Shown here piece after piece: positions 26,633 to 35,812 of a stretch of 64,000 nucleotides of DNA. The DNA comes from Alphaproteobacteria bacterium. GTDB lineage: Bacteria; Pseudomonadota; Alphaproteobacteria; Micavibrionales; Micavibrionaceae. The stretch covers positions 1-64,000 of the forward strand of contig JAGRIJ010000006.1 in NCBI GenBank assembly GCA_020443295.1, written 5' to 3'. The notes under the pieces were generated by a model. That model did not search any database, was not told the DNA's origin, and saw nothing but the letters and a program-made list of their open reading frames with translations. The position numbers and the translations under genes are program-made. How positions within the stretch are numbered: the first letter of the stretch is position 1; every line of letters begins with the position of its first letter.

Positions 26633-27325
26633 TTATACCTGCGTGTCAATGTTATGACCCGGTTCAGGCGGCAGGTCGCCGTTCGTTCCTCCCGTGCCCG
26701 AGCCGCCGCCGTCTTTCACTACACCGACGCGGGCGGGGCGGAGCAGGCGATCGTGCAGCACGTAGCCCGGCTGGACCAGCTGGCAGATGGTGCCCGGAGT
26801 TTGCCCTTCCATTACCGCTTCGAACATGACTTCATGCATGTTGGGATCAAAGGGCTGGTTAAGGGGTTCGATTTTCCTGATCCCGTTGCGTTCAAACACG
26901 CTGAGCATCTCGCGTTCTGTCGCTTCGATGCCGCTAATCAGGCTTTTCAGGCGCTCGTCTTCCTGTTCGCCCTGGCCTGCGATGGCCTCGATCGCGCGCC
27001 GCAAATTGTCGGCAACGCTCAGGAGGTCACGGGCGAAACCAGAGATCGCAAATTTCGTTGCGTCCTCGCGTTCTCTTGCGGCCCGTTTTCTCATATTTTC
27101 CGTGTCAGCCATAGCGCGGAGCATCTGGTCTTTGGCTTTTTCCAGATCCTTTTCCAGCAGTTCGATGCGCATTTGATCTTCCGTCTTGCGCCCGCTGTAG
27201 TTTTGCGCGGGCGTTTCCGCAGGCGGATCCTGCGTTTGCTCAGGGCCTGCGGAGGGCTGGTCCACACCAGACGTTTCGTGTTCGCCGGGGAAATTTTCGG
27301 GCTGGTTTTTCAATGACTCGTTCAT
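26633..27325 (-). CDS. grpE: GrpE nucleotide exchange factor
   Basis: 230 residues. A polar, disordered N-terminus (about 1-50) is followed by a long helix (EDQMRIELLEKDLEKAKDQM, ADTENMRKRAAREREDA) and the beta-domain with NQPFDPNMHEVMFEAV and GYVLHDRLLRPARVGV, the GrpE family signature. It releases ADP from DnaK and senses temperature. Upstream of dnaK on the same strand, 160 bp apart. Confidence 0.97.
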   Translation of the reverse strand: MNESLKNQPENFPGEHETSGVDQPSAGPEQTQDPPAETPAQNYSGRKTEDQMRIELLEKDLEKAKDQMLRAMADTENMRKRAAREREDATKFAISGFARDLLSVADNLRRAIEAIAGQGEQEDERLKSLISGIEATEREMLSVFERNGIRKIEPLNQPFDPNMHEVMFEAVMEGQTPGTICQLVQPGYVLHDRLLRPARVGVVKDGGGSGTGGTNGDLPPEPGHNIDTQV

Positions 27326-27392
27326 CTCCGAATACCTATCCTATGGTTCAGGAGGGCTTATCCCGATATGCCTGAAAAGTCAATGTAACGCG

Positions 27393-28262
27393 TCAGTCGT
27401 TCATTCCTGGCTTCAGGGCGTAAACATCCAGAGTATAAGACTGGGTTAACGCTCCATCAGAGCCGTAAAATGTCCGTTGTGCCGTCAGCATTCCAACTTT
27501 TACGTTGTCATCGGGAGCCGAAAGCTGGTGAATGACAGATCCTCTGGGGTCCGTGTAATATTTGATGTTCATGGCCGTATCGGGAAGCGTGAACCCCTTA
27601 AGCGTTTTTGAAAGCGGGACGAGGCCCTTGCTTTCCGCAAATTTGTCAATCAACGGACCGACATCCTGATCCCTCTTGGCTCCGGGAGTATGCAGGATGA
27701 CCGTATTAGACGGGTAGAACCAGAATGTTTCGAAATATGATCCTGCCGTGCTCTGCGAAGAGAATTCGATCTTGTCCTTAGACGGATTGATTTTCGTATC
27801 GGTGTACATTCCGTACGTTTTGCTTTTCACGCCGATGGACTTGATGTTGCGGTCGATGAGTTCGTCCCTGTTCAAGCGTACGTCAAAGGTTGCCGTACGG
27901 GTTTTGATATCGCAGCTGTATGTTCCGTAGCGGACTTCATCGTTCTTAAGTTCGAATTCCGAGTCTTTCTCCAGCGAGATTTCGACCTTGTTCATGGTAA
28001 AGACTACCTTGACCTCTGGTTCGGTGACGTCGATGCACCCCGAAACTGTGCCGATATTTGACCCATGCATGATGAAATCACCCGGTGCGCCGTCAGATGC
28101 TCTTTGCACATTGACCATGTAGACGCCGCGGGGCACGAGATTTAGGCCGTCGGCAGTTCCTTCGTCCTGCATCTGGGCGTAGACAGGTCTAATTTGAGGA
28201 ACAAAGGCGGCAAGGGCAATCATTCCAGAGAAAATGAAAAGAGGTAAGCGTTTTAGTGACAT
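27393..28262 (-). CDS. Exported protein of unknown function between hrcA and grpE
   Basis: 289 residues. A signal peptide (about 1-29, ending P-V-Y-A) precedes a beta-rich mature protein with two cysteines (GCIDVTEPEV and YSCDIKTRT). No family is recognised. It separates hrcA from grpE, which are often adjacent. Gaps are 137 bp from hrcA and 67 bp to grpE, so it may have its own promoter. Confidence 0.6.
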   Translation of the reverse strand: MSLKRLPLFIFSGMIALAAFVPQIRPVYAQMQDEGTADGLNLVPRGVYMVNVQRASDGAPGDFIMHGSNIGTVSGCIDVTEPEVKVVFTMNKVEISLEKDSEFELKNDEVRYGTYSCDIKTRTATFDVRLNRDELIDRNIKSIGVKSKTYGMYTDTKINPSKDKIEFSSQSTAGSYFETFWFYPSNTVILHTPGAKRDQDVGPLIDKFAESKGLVPLSKTLKGFTLPDTAMNIKYYTDPRGSVIHQLSAPDDNVKVGMLTAQRTFYGSDGALTQSYTLDVYALKPGMND

Positions 28263-28399
28263 AGCATGAACCCAAACAATACAAAACCAGACTTACTTTA
28301 TCGTGGAATAAGCAAACAGGCAAAACTTATATGAAATTATTACCTTTTTTTCGTTTTCCAGCCCTTTATATCATTTTTTTCTAATTTACAATTTAGTGT

Positions 28400-29449
28400 T
28401 CACGCTTCGCTGAGCAAACGACCGATAATCTGCGAGGTGTAATCGACCATGGGGATGATGCGGTCATAGTCGAGGCGGGTCGGACCTATGACCCCGATTG
28501 CGCCAACAATTTTCTGATCCGTGGTTTTGTAAGGGGAAATAATCAAGGACCAGCCGGACTGGTCGAAAATCTTGTTCTCCGTGCCGATATAGATTTTGAC
28601 CCCTTCGGCGTTGCCCATGCTTTCGAGGAGACTCAGCATCATTTCCTGTTCTTCCAGATACCCCAGAAGATTCCTTGCGCGATGGAGGTCTTCAAGGGCT
28701 TTTACATCCTCCAGCAGATGAGACTGGCCGCGCACGATCATGTATCCCGAGCTTTTTGTCTTGATGTTGGTCATCGGCAGGGCAATGCCGCGCTTGACAA
28801 GATCGCTGGTGATCGCGTCGAGCTGGGTCCTGTTTTGCCGGATTTCCTCGGCAACTTCTTTTTGCGTCTGGGAAAGGGTTTTTCCGGCAAGGCGGTTGTT
28901 CAGGTAGTTCGAGGCGGCAATCAAACTGGCGGCCGGGATATTTTCCGGCACGTCCATGATCCTGTTTTCAACCAATCCGCTTTCCATAACAATAATCAGC
29001 AAAATTTTGCGCGGTTCGAGGGGCATGAACTGGATTTGCTTGATCGTGGAACTGGTTTTCGGGGCTACAACGAGACTGGCGCAGGAGCAGAGGCCGGAGA
29101 GGAGGTCGGTGGCCCTTTCGAGGACTTCGCTGAGAGTGTTTCCGGCTGCCGCGCATGAGGTTTCTATTTTTTTCCGTTCGTTCGCGGTCAACCCGCCGAT
29201 TTCCATCAGCCCGTCTATGTAAAAGCGCAGGCCATGCTGTGTAGGGATGCGTCCGGCAGAAGTGTGCGGGGCATAAAGAAGACCCAGTTCCTCCAGATCA
29301 GCCATCGTGTTACGGATGCTGGCAGGCGACAGGGCTATGCCCGCCGTGCGGGAAATGGTTCGCGATCCCACAGGCTGACCGGTTTCGAGGTAGGTATCGA
29401 CGATAAAGCGAAAGATTTCCCGCGAGCGTTCATTCAATTCCGTAATCAT
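28400..29449 (-). CDS. hrcA: HrcA heat-inducible transcription repressor
   Basis: 349 residues from the ATG at 29449 (MITELNERSREIFRFIVDTY); the frame stays open to 29614, but the extra part runs into the divergent rph gene and is not family sequence. An N-terminal winged helix with GQPVGSRTISRTAGIALSPA and SIRNTMADLEELG is followed by the HrcA dimerisation and insertion domains. HrcA binds CIRCE (inverted TTAGCACTC repeat) and represses chaperone genes. I found no CIRCE in this window, so its target is probably groESL elsewhere. Confidence 0.95.
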   Translation of the reverse strand: MITELNERSREIFRFIVDTYLETGQPVGSRTISRTAGIALSPASIRNTMADLEELGLLYAPHTSAGRIPTQHGLRFYIDGLMEIGGLTANERKKIETSCAAAGNTLSEVLERATDLLSGLCSCASLVVAPKTSSTIKQIQFMPLEPRKILLIIVMESGLVENRIMDVPENIPAASLIAASNYLNNRLAGKTLSQTQKEVAEEIRQNRTQLDAITSDLVKRGIALPMTNIKTKSSGYMIVRGQSHLLEDVKALEDLHRARNLLGYLEEQEMMLSLLESMGNAEGVKIYIGTENKIFDQSGWSLIISPYKTTDQKIVGAIGVIGPTRLDYDRIIPMVDYTSQIIGRLLSEA

Positions 29450-29542
29450 CTGCTTATCATAATTCCCGATAGTTAAATTGACAATTCCCCGCAGAGGGTT
29501 AGAGTGCCTTTCGCAACGTTTTTTACACCACGGAGAAAGAAT

Positions 29543-30262
29543 ATGGACAGACCTTCGGGGCGGATGCCCGAGCAGCTCAGGGCGGTTGAGATGGAAACGG
29601 GCGTTTCCAAGCACGCGGAAGGGTCATGCCTGATCCAGTTTGGGGACACGCACGTTCTGTGTCTTGCTACGGTGGAAACCAGGACACCCCCCTGGATGAA
29701 AAATAGCGGCAAAGGGTGGGTTACGGCAGAATACGGCATGTTGCCGCGATCCACCAATGAGCGGATGGACCGGGAGGCCGCGCGCGGAAAGCAGAGCGGG
29801 CGAACGCAGGAAATCCAGCGGCTGATCGGACGATCCCTGCGCTCGGTGGTGACTCTGGAGGCCATGGGGGAGTGTCAGGTTCGGGTGGATTGCGATGTCA
29901 TACAGGCGGATGGCGGAACCCGCACGGCGGCGATTACGGGCGGGTTTATCGCCTTGCATCAGGCCTTTAGCCATATGAAAACCGTTGGAATGATTCAAGA
30001 AATTCCGATTACGGACACCGTTTCGGCTATTTCCTGCGGGATCTTCGGAGGACAGTCCGTTCTGGATCTGGATTACGCTGAGGATTCAAACGCCGATACG
30101 GACGCCAATTTCGTCATTACCGGAAAAGGCGATCTGGTGGAAATCCAGTGCACGGCGGAGAAGGACCCTTTTACCGAGGAGCAGTTCCTGAAATTGCTGA
30201 CGCTGGCCAAGGCGGGGTGCAACGAGCTGGCCGCGCTTCAGCGCAAGACCCTGGGACTCTGA
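29543..30262 (+). CDS. rph: RNase PH, tRNA 3'-end processing phosphorolytic exonuclease
   Basis: 239 residues from the ATG at 29543 ([18 protein letters not shown]), with GGAGAAAG upstream; an earlier in-frame start at 29504 is not family sequence. Conserved parts are [11 protein letters not shown], the RNA-binding [15 protein letters not shown] and [17 protein letters not shown]. It trims 3' ends of tRNA precursors with phosphate. First gene of an rph-rdgB run, divergent from hrcA, as in many alphaproteobacteria. Confidence 0.97.
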   Translation: MDRPSGRMPEQLRAVEMETGVSKHAEGSCLIQFGDTHVLCLATVETRTPPWMKNSGKGWVTAEYGMLPRSTNERMDREAARGKQSGRTQEIQRLIGRSLRSVVTLEAMGECQVRVDCDVIQADGGTRTAAITGGFIALHQAFSHMKTVGMIQEIPITDTVSAISCGIFGGQSVLDLDYAEDSNADTDANFVITGKGDLVEIQCTAEKDPFTEEQFLKLLTLAKAGCNELAALQRKTLGL

Positions 30263-30268
30263 AAAATT

Positions 30269-30874
30269 ATGCCGATTCTGCATCCTGACGAGAGGTTGCT
30301 GGTTGCCACGCATAATCCAGGCAAGGCACGAGAGATCCGCGATCTTCTCGGGCCGTATGTCGGGAGCGTTATAACGTCGGGCGAGCTGGGATTGGCGGAG
30401 CCGGAAGAAACGGGACGCACGTTCGAGGAAAACGCGGTTTTGAAGGCCCGAAGCGCATCGGCAGAAAGCGGGATGGTCGCACTGGCGGATGACAGCGGTT
30501 TATCCGTGAGCGCCCTGAACGGGGATCCGGGGATTTATTCCGCCCGCTGGGCGGGGCCGGAAAAAGATTTTACGCGCGCCATGGAAAAGATTCACCGGCT
30601 TCTGGGTGATTGCGAGGATCGTTCGGCCTCTTTTATCTGTGTACTTGCATTGGCGTGGCCCGATGGGCCGGTTCGGACATTTGAGGGACGGGTTAACGGG
30701 ACAATCGTATGGCCGCCCTGTGGAGAAAAGGGGTTCGGGTATGATCCTGTTTTTGTCCCTGACGGGTATTCCCGGACTTTTGCCGAAATGGAACCTGCGG
30801 ACAAGCACCGAATCAGTCACCGTGCCAAGGCTTTTGAAAAACTTCTTGCGGTCTTGTCTGCGCCTGCGTCTTGA
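30269..30874 (+). CDS. rdgB: RdgB/HAM1 non-canonical purine NTP pyrophosphatase
   Basis: 201 residues. The N-terminal substrate motif is [14 protein letters not shown], followed by [14 protein letters not shown], the catalytic [20 protein letters not shown] and the C-terminal [20 protein letters not shown]. It hydrolyses ITP, dITP and XTP to monophosphates and keeps deaminated purines out of nucleic acids. It starts 6 bp after rph, so the two are almost certainly co-transcribed. Confidence 0.97.
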   Translation: MPILHPDERLLVATHNPGKAREIRDLLGPYVGSVITSGELGLAEPEETGRTFEENAVLKARSASAESGMVALADDSGLSVSALNGDPGIYSARWAGPEKDFTRAMEKIHRLLGDCEDRSASFICVLALAWPDGPVRTFEGRVNGTIVWPPCGEKGFGYDPVFVPDGYSRTFAEMEPADKHRISHRAKAFEKLLAVLSAPAS

Positions 30875-31034
30875 AGATTTAGTCCTGCGATCAGGCTTGA
30901 GTGATTTTTTCTTTTCCGTAAGCGCGAAAAATTTGACTGTTGTGCGGGTTTGGGCGTATAGAAAAGCTGTATGAGGATGATCTAATTCATTCGGGTCTGT
31001 TTCATTCTTGTCTGAGCAAGATAGGAAGGTTCCA

Positions 31035-31430
31035 GTGGTTGCGGGTTTTAAAAAAAAGGTGGATGAGTATTTTCTGCTCTGCGCGCTTTGTCTGGTGTGC
31101 GGATATCCTTCTTCTTGTCTTGCCGCGAATGCCAATTTCAGCACGATCGCCAGAAATATTACGACATCCATTTCCCTGCTTCCCGGATTGCTGACGGCGA
31201 TCAGTTATCTTCTGGGGCTGGTTCTTGGCGTACTCGGAGTTTTGAAAATTAAAGATCACGTTGAAAATCCCCTGAAGACCCCCCTTCATCACGGGGCTAT
31301 CCGCCTGCTGGTCGGCGGGGCCCTGTTTTCGCTGTCCATCATTTTTGAGGCGATGCACAACACTATGGGCGTAGCCGGGGTTGCCGTTCGTGCTGCGCCT
31401 CTTTATTCCGCCTCCTTTAACGTTTCATAA
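31035..31430 (+). CDS. IcmD/DotP-like small membrane protein, orphan
   Basis: 131 residues from a GTG at 31035, chosen for the AGGAAGG site about 6 nt upstream; the frame is open from a TTG at 31008. A signal-like N-terminus (about 1-30) is followed by a membrane segment (ISYLLGLVLGVLGVLKI), the charged stretch KDHVENPLKTPLHHGAIRLL and a second membrane segment. This helix, K-x-H-x-x-N-P-x-x-x-P-L, helix arrangement is that of IcmD/DotP of type IVB (Dot/Icm) secretion systems, recalled from family sequences. No other Dot/Icm gene is in the window. It sits between rdgB and hemW, 12 bp before hemW. Confidence 0.55.
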   Translation: MVAGFKKKVDEYFLLCALCLVCGYPSSCLAANANFSTIARNITTSISLLPGLLTAISYLLGLVLGVLGVLKIKDHVENPLKTPLHHGAIRLLVGGALFSLSIIFEAMHNTMGVAGVAVRAAPLYSASFNVS

Positions 31431-31442
31431 GCGGCGCGATCG

Positions 31443-32654
31443 ATGGACAGCCAGCGTTTCATGGGTGTTTATATCCACTGGCCGTTTTGCGCGTCGAAGT
31501 GTCCCTATTGCGATTTCAATTCGCATGTCCGCGAGCGGGTGGATGAGGATGCGTGGGGGGCGGCTTACGAACAGGCGATTGACCATTACCGCGCATTGAT
31601 ACCCGACCGGGAGGTTGTATCAGTTTTTTTCGGAGGCGGAACGCCTTCACTTATGAAACCGCAGACCGTTGAGCGTATCCTTCAGAAAATCCGCAGCAGC
31701 TGGCCCAGCGGTCAGGATCCCGAAGTGACGCTGGAAGCGAACCCGACTTCTGTGGATATGGGAAAGTTCAGGGATTTCCGGTCGGCAGGGGTGAACCGGG
31801 TTTCGCTGGGGATTCAGGCGCTGGACGATGAGTCGTTAAAGTTTCTCGGGCGGGAGCACAATTCTGCAGAGGCGTTGCGTGCGATTGAGGTCGCGCAGTC
31901 GTGTTTCGAGCGGATGAGTTTCGATCTGATTTATGCGCGGCCCGGCCAGACCTCTGATCTGTGGGGGCGGGAACTGGAGCAGGCGCTGGCGTTGGCCAGG
32001 GGGCACCTCTCGCTCTACCAGCTGACGATCGAGCGCAATACACCTTTTTATATGAGACATAGCCGGGGGGAGTTCGCGATCCCCGATGAAGTCGAGGGGG
32101 CCGAACTTTATTTACTTACTCAGGATATTACCGAAAGGGCGGGACTGCCTGCCTATGAAGTGTCCAACCATGCCGCGCCGGGGCAGGAGTGCCTGCATAA
32201 CCTGATTTACTGGAAGTATTCCGATTATATCGGGATCGGACCGGGGGCGCACGGGCGTTTCCTGCTCGATGGGCGCAAGGTCGCCACGCGGGATCATTCC
32301 GCTCCTGAAATCTGGTTGGAGCGCATAGGCGAGCGGGGATGCGGGGCGCATCCACATGAAGAGATTTCCCATGCCGCGCAGATGGAAGAAGCGCTTATGG
32401 TCGGGTTCCGGCTGAACAGCGGGGTGGGGTTCAAGGATTTTCAGGAGCGGTTCGGGACGCACCCGCTTGAACTGATCCACCGGGGAAATCTTGCCCTTGC
32501 CGTTGAGGAAGGGTGGGTCAATCTTTCAGATACGCGGCTGAGCCTTACGAGGGAAGGGTTGTTGCGCTTGAACAGCCTGACCGCGTTTTTATTGCTCGGC
32601 GTTGCCAGTGCGCAAAAAAAGACAGCGGGACAATCGACTTCTCCCGCTGTCTGA
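31443..32654 (+). CDS. hemW: HemW, radical SAM heme chaperone (coproporphyrinogen oxidase-like)
   Basis: 403 residues. The radical SAM cluster motif C-x3-C-x2-C appears as FCASKCPYCDFNSH near residue 18-30, followed by FFGGGTPSLM and the SLGIQALDDESLKFLGR region, and a C-terminal HemW domain. The family was long called oxygen-independent coproporphyrinogen III oxidase-like but lacks the extra N-terminal residues of HemN and is thought to insert heme into proteins. It closes the rph-rdgB block. The last 11 codons overlap a terminator that serves the opposite strand. Confidence 0.93.
   Translation: MDSQRFMGVYIHWPFCASKCPYCDFNSHVRERVDEDAWGAAYEQAIDHYRALIPDREVVSVFFGGGTPSLMKPQTVERILQKIRSSWPSGQDPEVTLEANPTSVDMGKFRDFRSAGVNRVSLGIQALDDESLKFLGREHNSAEALRAIEVAQSCFERMSFDLIYARPGQTSDLWGRELEQALALARGHLSLYQLTIERNTPFYMRHSRGEFAIPDEVEGAELYLLTQDITERAGLPAYEVSNHAAPGQECLHNLIYWKYSDYIGIGPGAHGRFLLDGRKVATRDHSAPEIWLERIGERGCGAHPHEEISHAAQMEEALMVGFRLNSGVGFKDFQERFGTHPLELIHRGNLALAVEEGWVNLSDTRLSLTREGLLRLNSLTAFLLLGVASAQKKTAGQSTSPAV
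32614..32651 (-). terminator. Rho-independent terminator inside the hemW 3' end
   Basis: On the minus strand a 10-bp stem (GACAGCGGGA with TCCCGCTGTC, 11-nt loop) is followed by seven T (32620-32614). It is placed to end transcription of the convergent exported-protein gene, 22 nt after its stop, and lies wholly within hemW codons. Confidence 0.8.
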
Positions 32655-32673
32655 AATTTATAAACGGTTGTTA

Positions 32674-34374
32674 TCAGTAGGGCATTGCCTGACCTTCGTC
32701 ACCGGCAGCCGGTGTCTCACTGCCCGGGGCCTGTCCCGCTCCCATCGGGCCCATGCCGGGGATGTCCTTGCCGTTGATGGTCGCTTTTCCGTCGGGGGAT
32801 ACCTGGATATCAAAGGCATAGCTTGATTTTCCATTGGCTCCCGTGCCCTGCTGGCCCATGGATTTCATCGACTGAAGCTGGTTGGCTATATCGTTGAATT
32901 CATAGGCGTTCGGCAGTTTCGGGTTGTTTGCGTTTGCCTGAACTTTCGTCAGGAGTTCATCCAGACCGTCGAACTGGCCCTTGAAGTTTGCCACGAACTG
33001 CATTGCCGCGGTGGCGTCCGCCTTAACGTTTCCATTCAGGCTTGCCTTATATTCCGGGCTGCCGACATAGTTGTCTTTTACTTCTATTTCCGTTCCGGCC
33101 TGCGTGAGCATTACGGGCAACTGCATCAGAAGTCCCATTCCAGCCATCGTCCCCATTTCAGGATTCTGGGCTACGGCTTTTACCGTGTTCATGCTGCTGG
33201 TCCAGATCGACTGGATCGGAATTTTATTCGCCTTCACATCGATGTTGACCGCGTTCGGAATAATGCCTTCATATCCGGGAGGCACAGGGTCAACCATGAC
33301 ATCGTTGTAGCCGAATCCGAAATTAAAGCTGCCCGTTTCGGATTTTAGCTGGTCCAAACCAAAACCGACGAAAGCGGATCCGATTTTCAGAGCTTTCAAG
33401 GGTTCGTCGGGTCTGAAGTCGTCTTTTGGCGGGTCGGCGGAGATATCCAGATTTTCAAGGCTGTAACGAACATTCATGCCTTCGAAGTCGCTGAATCCGA
33501 GGATGCTGTTCACGATTTCCTCGATCTGGGCACCGCTGGGCGGCTGTGAGGGATTCTCGGTCATGCTTTTGAGCTTTTGACCGTATTCAATCATTTTGGT
33601 TTTGTATTCACCGGAGGGCATAGCCTTGTAGCGTTTCAGACCCGCGTCAAGTTGCAACGCGCCGATCTTGATCATGGCGTGTTCGTCCGGGATATTAAAG
33701 GAAAAATCAGACGCACGGACCGTTGTCGGACCGGTCAGCAATCCGCCTTCTTCTTCCTCAAGATTTGATTTCATCGAGAGTTCGGGGATCGTGAAGTCGG
33801 TCGTCTGGCCCATGGAGACAATGTTGAACTTCACATCCTGATAGAGCGCATCCATTTTGGTGAAGTAGCCGTATTCTTCATGGAACAGACCCGCCGTATT
33901 CTGTTTTCCGATGTTAATGTTCATCGCCATTTCGTCGGCAATTTTCATAGACAGGGTTGCCGGAAGGGCCACGGTCATCTTCCAGTATCCGGGCTTTTCA
34001 TCGGGAACGGCGTTGATTGCGGTTTGGCCAAGATCAAAAACAAATTCGGATGCGGGCGGCGTTGCCGGGGGCGTCTGGGCCTGCGCGGGGTCCTGAGGCG
34101 CAGGAGGAGCCTGTGCCATAAGGCTTTCATCAAGCTTGATCTCTACTTTGGGAAGAGTAATGGCATAATACTCGCCTTTTGGCTCCACGGCGACCTCGCC
34201 GGTGTAGACCACGTCAAACGTTCCGAAAGATTTGCTGATTTCTTTCTGGTCATTCAATAAATTAGTGAAAACCTGTTTTAAATGCTCGGCTCCCGTGGCA
34301 TCAATTTCAGCTGCCTGAGCCTTAAAGGGCACAAAAGTAATTAAAATAGCGGAAGCAAGAAGATATCTTTTCAT
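32674..34374 (-). CDS. Large exported protein of unknown function
   Basis: 566 residues from the ATG at 34374; the frame is open to 34593, but the extra residues are not signal-peptide-like. A signal peptide (about 1-20, ending KAQA) precedes the mature part, which has a Pro/Ala/Gln-rich insert (about 85-115) and a Gly/Pro/Met-rich tail. The rest is beta-rich with repeated K-x-x-x-M-x-I and G-x-x-x-D-x-L patterns. I do not recognise a family. Its own terminator lies inside hemW. Confidence 0.6.
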   Translation of the reverse strand: MKRYLLASAILITFVPFKAQAAEIDATGAEHLKQVFTNLLNDQKEISKSFGTFDVVYTGEVAVEPKGEYYAITLPKVEIKLDESLMAQAPPAPQDPAQAQTPPATPPASEFVFDLGQTAINAVPDEKPGYWKMTVALPATLSMKIADEMAMNINIGKQNTAGLFHEEYGYFTKMDALYQDVKFNIVSMGQTTDFTIPELSMKSNLEEEEGGLLTGPTTVRASDFSFNIPDEHAMIKIGALQLDAGLKRYKAMPSGEYKTKMIEYGQKLKSMTENPSQPPSGAQIEEIVNSILGFSDFEGMNVRYSLENLDISADPPKDDFRPDEPLKALKIGSAFVGFGLDQLKSETGSFNFGFGYNDVMVDPVPPGYEGIIPNAVNIDVKANKIPIQSIWTSSMNTVKAVAQNPEMGTMAGMGLLMQLPVMLTQAGTEIEVKDNYVGSPEYKASLNGNVKADATAAMQFVANFKGQFDGLDELLTKVQANANNPKLPNAYEFNDIANQLQSMKSMGQQGTGANGKSSYAFDIQVSPDGKATINGKDIPGMGPMGAGQAPGSETPAAGDEGQAMPY

Positions 34375-34492
34375 AGAGAAAATCCCTGATAGAGTAAGCC
34401 TAAATAAACCATTCCGGCACGAATTTATACAAAAACCCTTGCCGTGTCCAAGGATAAACTGCATTAATACTGGCCGTATTAAGGATTTATGT

Positions 34493-35812
34493 ATGCTGAC
34501 TTCCAAGCCTAACCAGTTTTCGCTTTCCGCCGAGGGTCTGATCCTTTGGCAACCCAAACCGGAGAATCCTCTTCCGGGCGAACCCGTTGCCAAGCTGGTG
34601 AAGGGCGATCATGCGCTCAAGCCCTTGCCGGAGATTTTGCAGAATGAGAGAACGGAAGGTGTCGATGCGGGTGAACTCAAGACCGTCCTGCAACACTGGC
34701 TGAACACCTATCTGGCCAGCGTCCTTGAGCCGCTGGTTTTTCTTGGCGTGCAGGACAGTGCGGATGAGTCCGATCCCGTCCAGCGCATCAGCAAGGCGCT
34801 TTATGACGGGCTGGGCGTTGTGCCTCGCGAAGACCTTGAGGAGTGTATCGAGACGCTTACCACAGAACAGCGCAGCGTTTTGCGGTCCAAGAAGATCAAG
34901 CTGGGGCCTTTGCTGGTGTTTATTCCTTTGCTGACCAAGCCGGCTGCCGTTCGCCTGCGCGGGTTGCTCTGGTCGCTTTACCGGGAGCGTCCGTTGCCTG
35001 CGCCTGTTCCTGCCGACGGTATTGTATCGCGAGAGATCGAGGAGGCGAGTGCCGACCGTGATTTTTTCCGGTCGATCGGTTACCCGGTTTATGGGGGCCG
35101 GATTGTGCGGATCGATATGCTCGACCGCGTGATCAACTCGATCTACGATCATGCGGAGAAGGGAAAATTCAGCGCCCGTCACGAGATGGCCGAGTGGCTG
35201 GGCTGTTCGATCGACGGGCTTTATAAAATCCTGGAGGCGATGGGGCATAAAAAAATATACGATCCCGCTGACGATCCGGACAAACAGGCCGAGAAGAACG
35301 GCGATGCCGTCGGTGAAACTCCGCAGCAGAAGGCGGATGAAGTTTCCTCTCCGGCTGCTGAAGAGGCCGAGAAACAGGTTGAAACCGAGCAGCCACAGCC
35401 GGAAAAACAAGCCGAGACCAAGCCTGAGCTTGCGGTCTTCCGGCTTAAGAAAGGCAAGGCTTTCGTTCTGGATACGGGGCCAAGAAAATTTCAGGGACGC
35501 AAGAATTTTACCGACCGGAGCGAGAAGACTTCCGCGGACGAGCAGACCTCAGGGGGCGAAGGATCGCGCAAGAGCGGAAAGCGTTTTTCCGGCGGAAAGA
35601 AAGATCAATGGAATGACGAGCCCGGTCAGAACCGCTTTACAAAGGACAAACGTTCCAAGAAAAAGAAATTCAAGGAAAGAGACCCCCGCAAAGATCATTC
35701 GCACGAGGACAAGGAGCGTCCGGCCCGTGTTATTTCTTTTGAAGCCAAAAGGAAAGAGGAGGATTCACCGTTTGCCATCCTCCAGAAACTTAAAGCCAAA
35801 GCCGATGAATAG
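34493..35812 (+). CDS. Free-standing Suv3-helicase C-terminal-like protein
   Basis: 439 residues from the ATG at 34493 (AAGGA about 8 nt upstream). Residues 1-260 match the C-terminal half of alphaproteobacterial Suv3/MgpS-type RNA helicases: FSLSAEGLILWQ, GEPVAKLVKGD, LRSKKIKLGPLLVFIPLL, KPAAVRLRGLLWSLY, GRIVRIDMLDRVIN and an LGCSIDGLYKILEAMGHKK-type end. The helicase motor domains (Walker A, DEAD-type box) are absent, and nothing upstream could supply them on this strand. The C-terminal 180 residues are Lys/Arg/Glu-rich, disordered and probably RNA-binding. First gene of an operon with a Rap1a-like protein. Confidence 0.6.
   Translation: MLTSKPNQFSLSAEGLILWQPKPENPLPGEPVAKLVKGDHALKPLPEILQNERTEGVDAGELKTVLQHWLNTYLASVLEPLVFLGVQDSADESDPVQRISKALYDGLGVVPREDLEECIETLTTEQRSVLRSKKIKLGPLLVFIPLLTKPAAVRLRGLLWSLYRERPLPAPVPADGIVSREIEEASADRDFFRSIGYPVYGGRIVRIDMLDRVINSIYDHAEKGKFSARHEMAEWLGCSIDGLYKILEAMGHKKIYDPADDPDKQAEKNGDAVGETPQQKADEVSSPAAEEAEKQVETEQPQPEKQAETKPELAVFRLKKGKAFVLDTGPRKFQGRKNFTDRSEKTSADEQTSGGEGSRKSGKRFSGGKKDQWNDEPGQNRFTKDKRSKKKKFKERDPRKDHSHEDKERPARVISFEAKRKEEDSPFAILQKLKAKADE

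Noticed and set aside
29450-29542. Possible CIRCE element for HrcA
   Set aside because: The hrcA-rph gap and the dnaK and grpE upstream regions lack TTAGCACTC-N9-GAGTGCTAA.
29449-29614. N-terminal extension of HrcA to an upstream ATG
   Set aside because: The extra 55 residues are not HrcA-like and run into the divergent rph gene; the ATG at 29449 gives family length.
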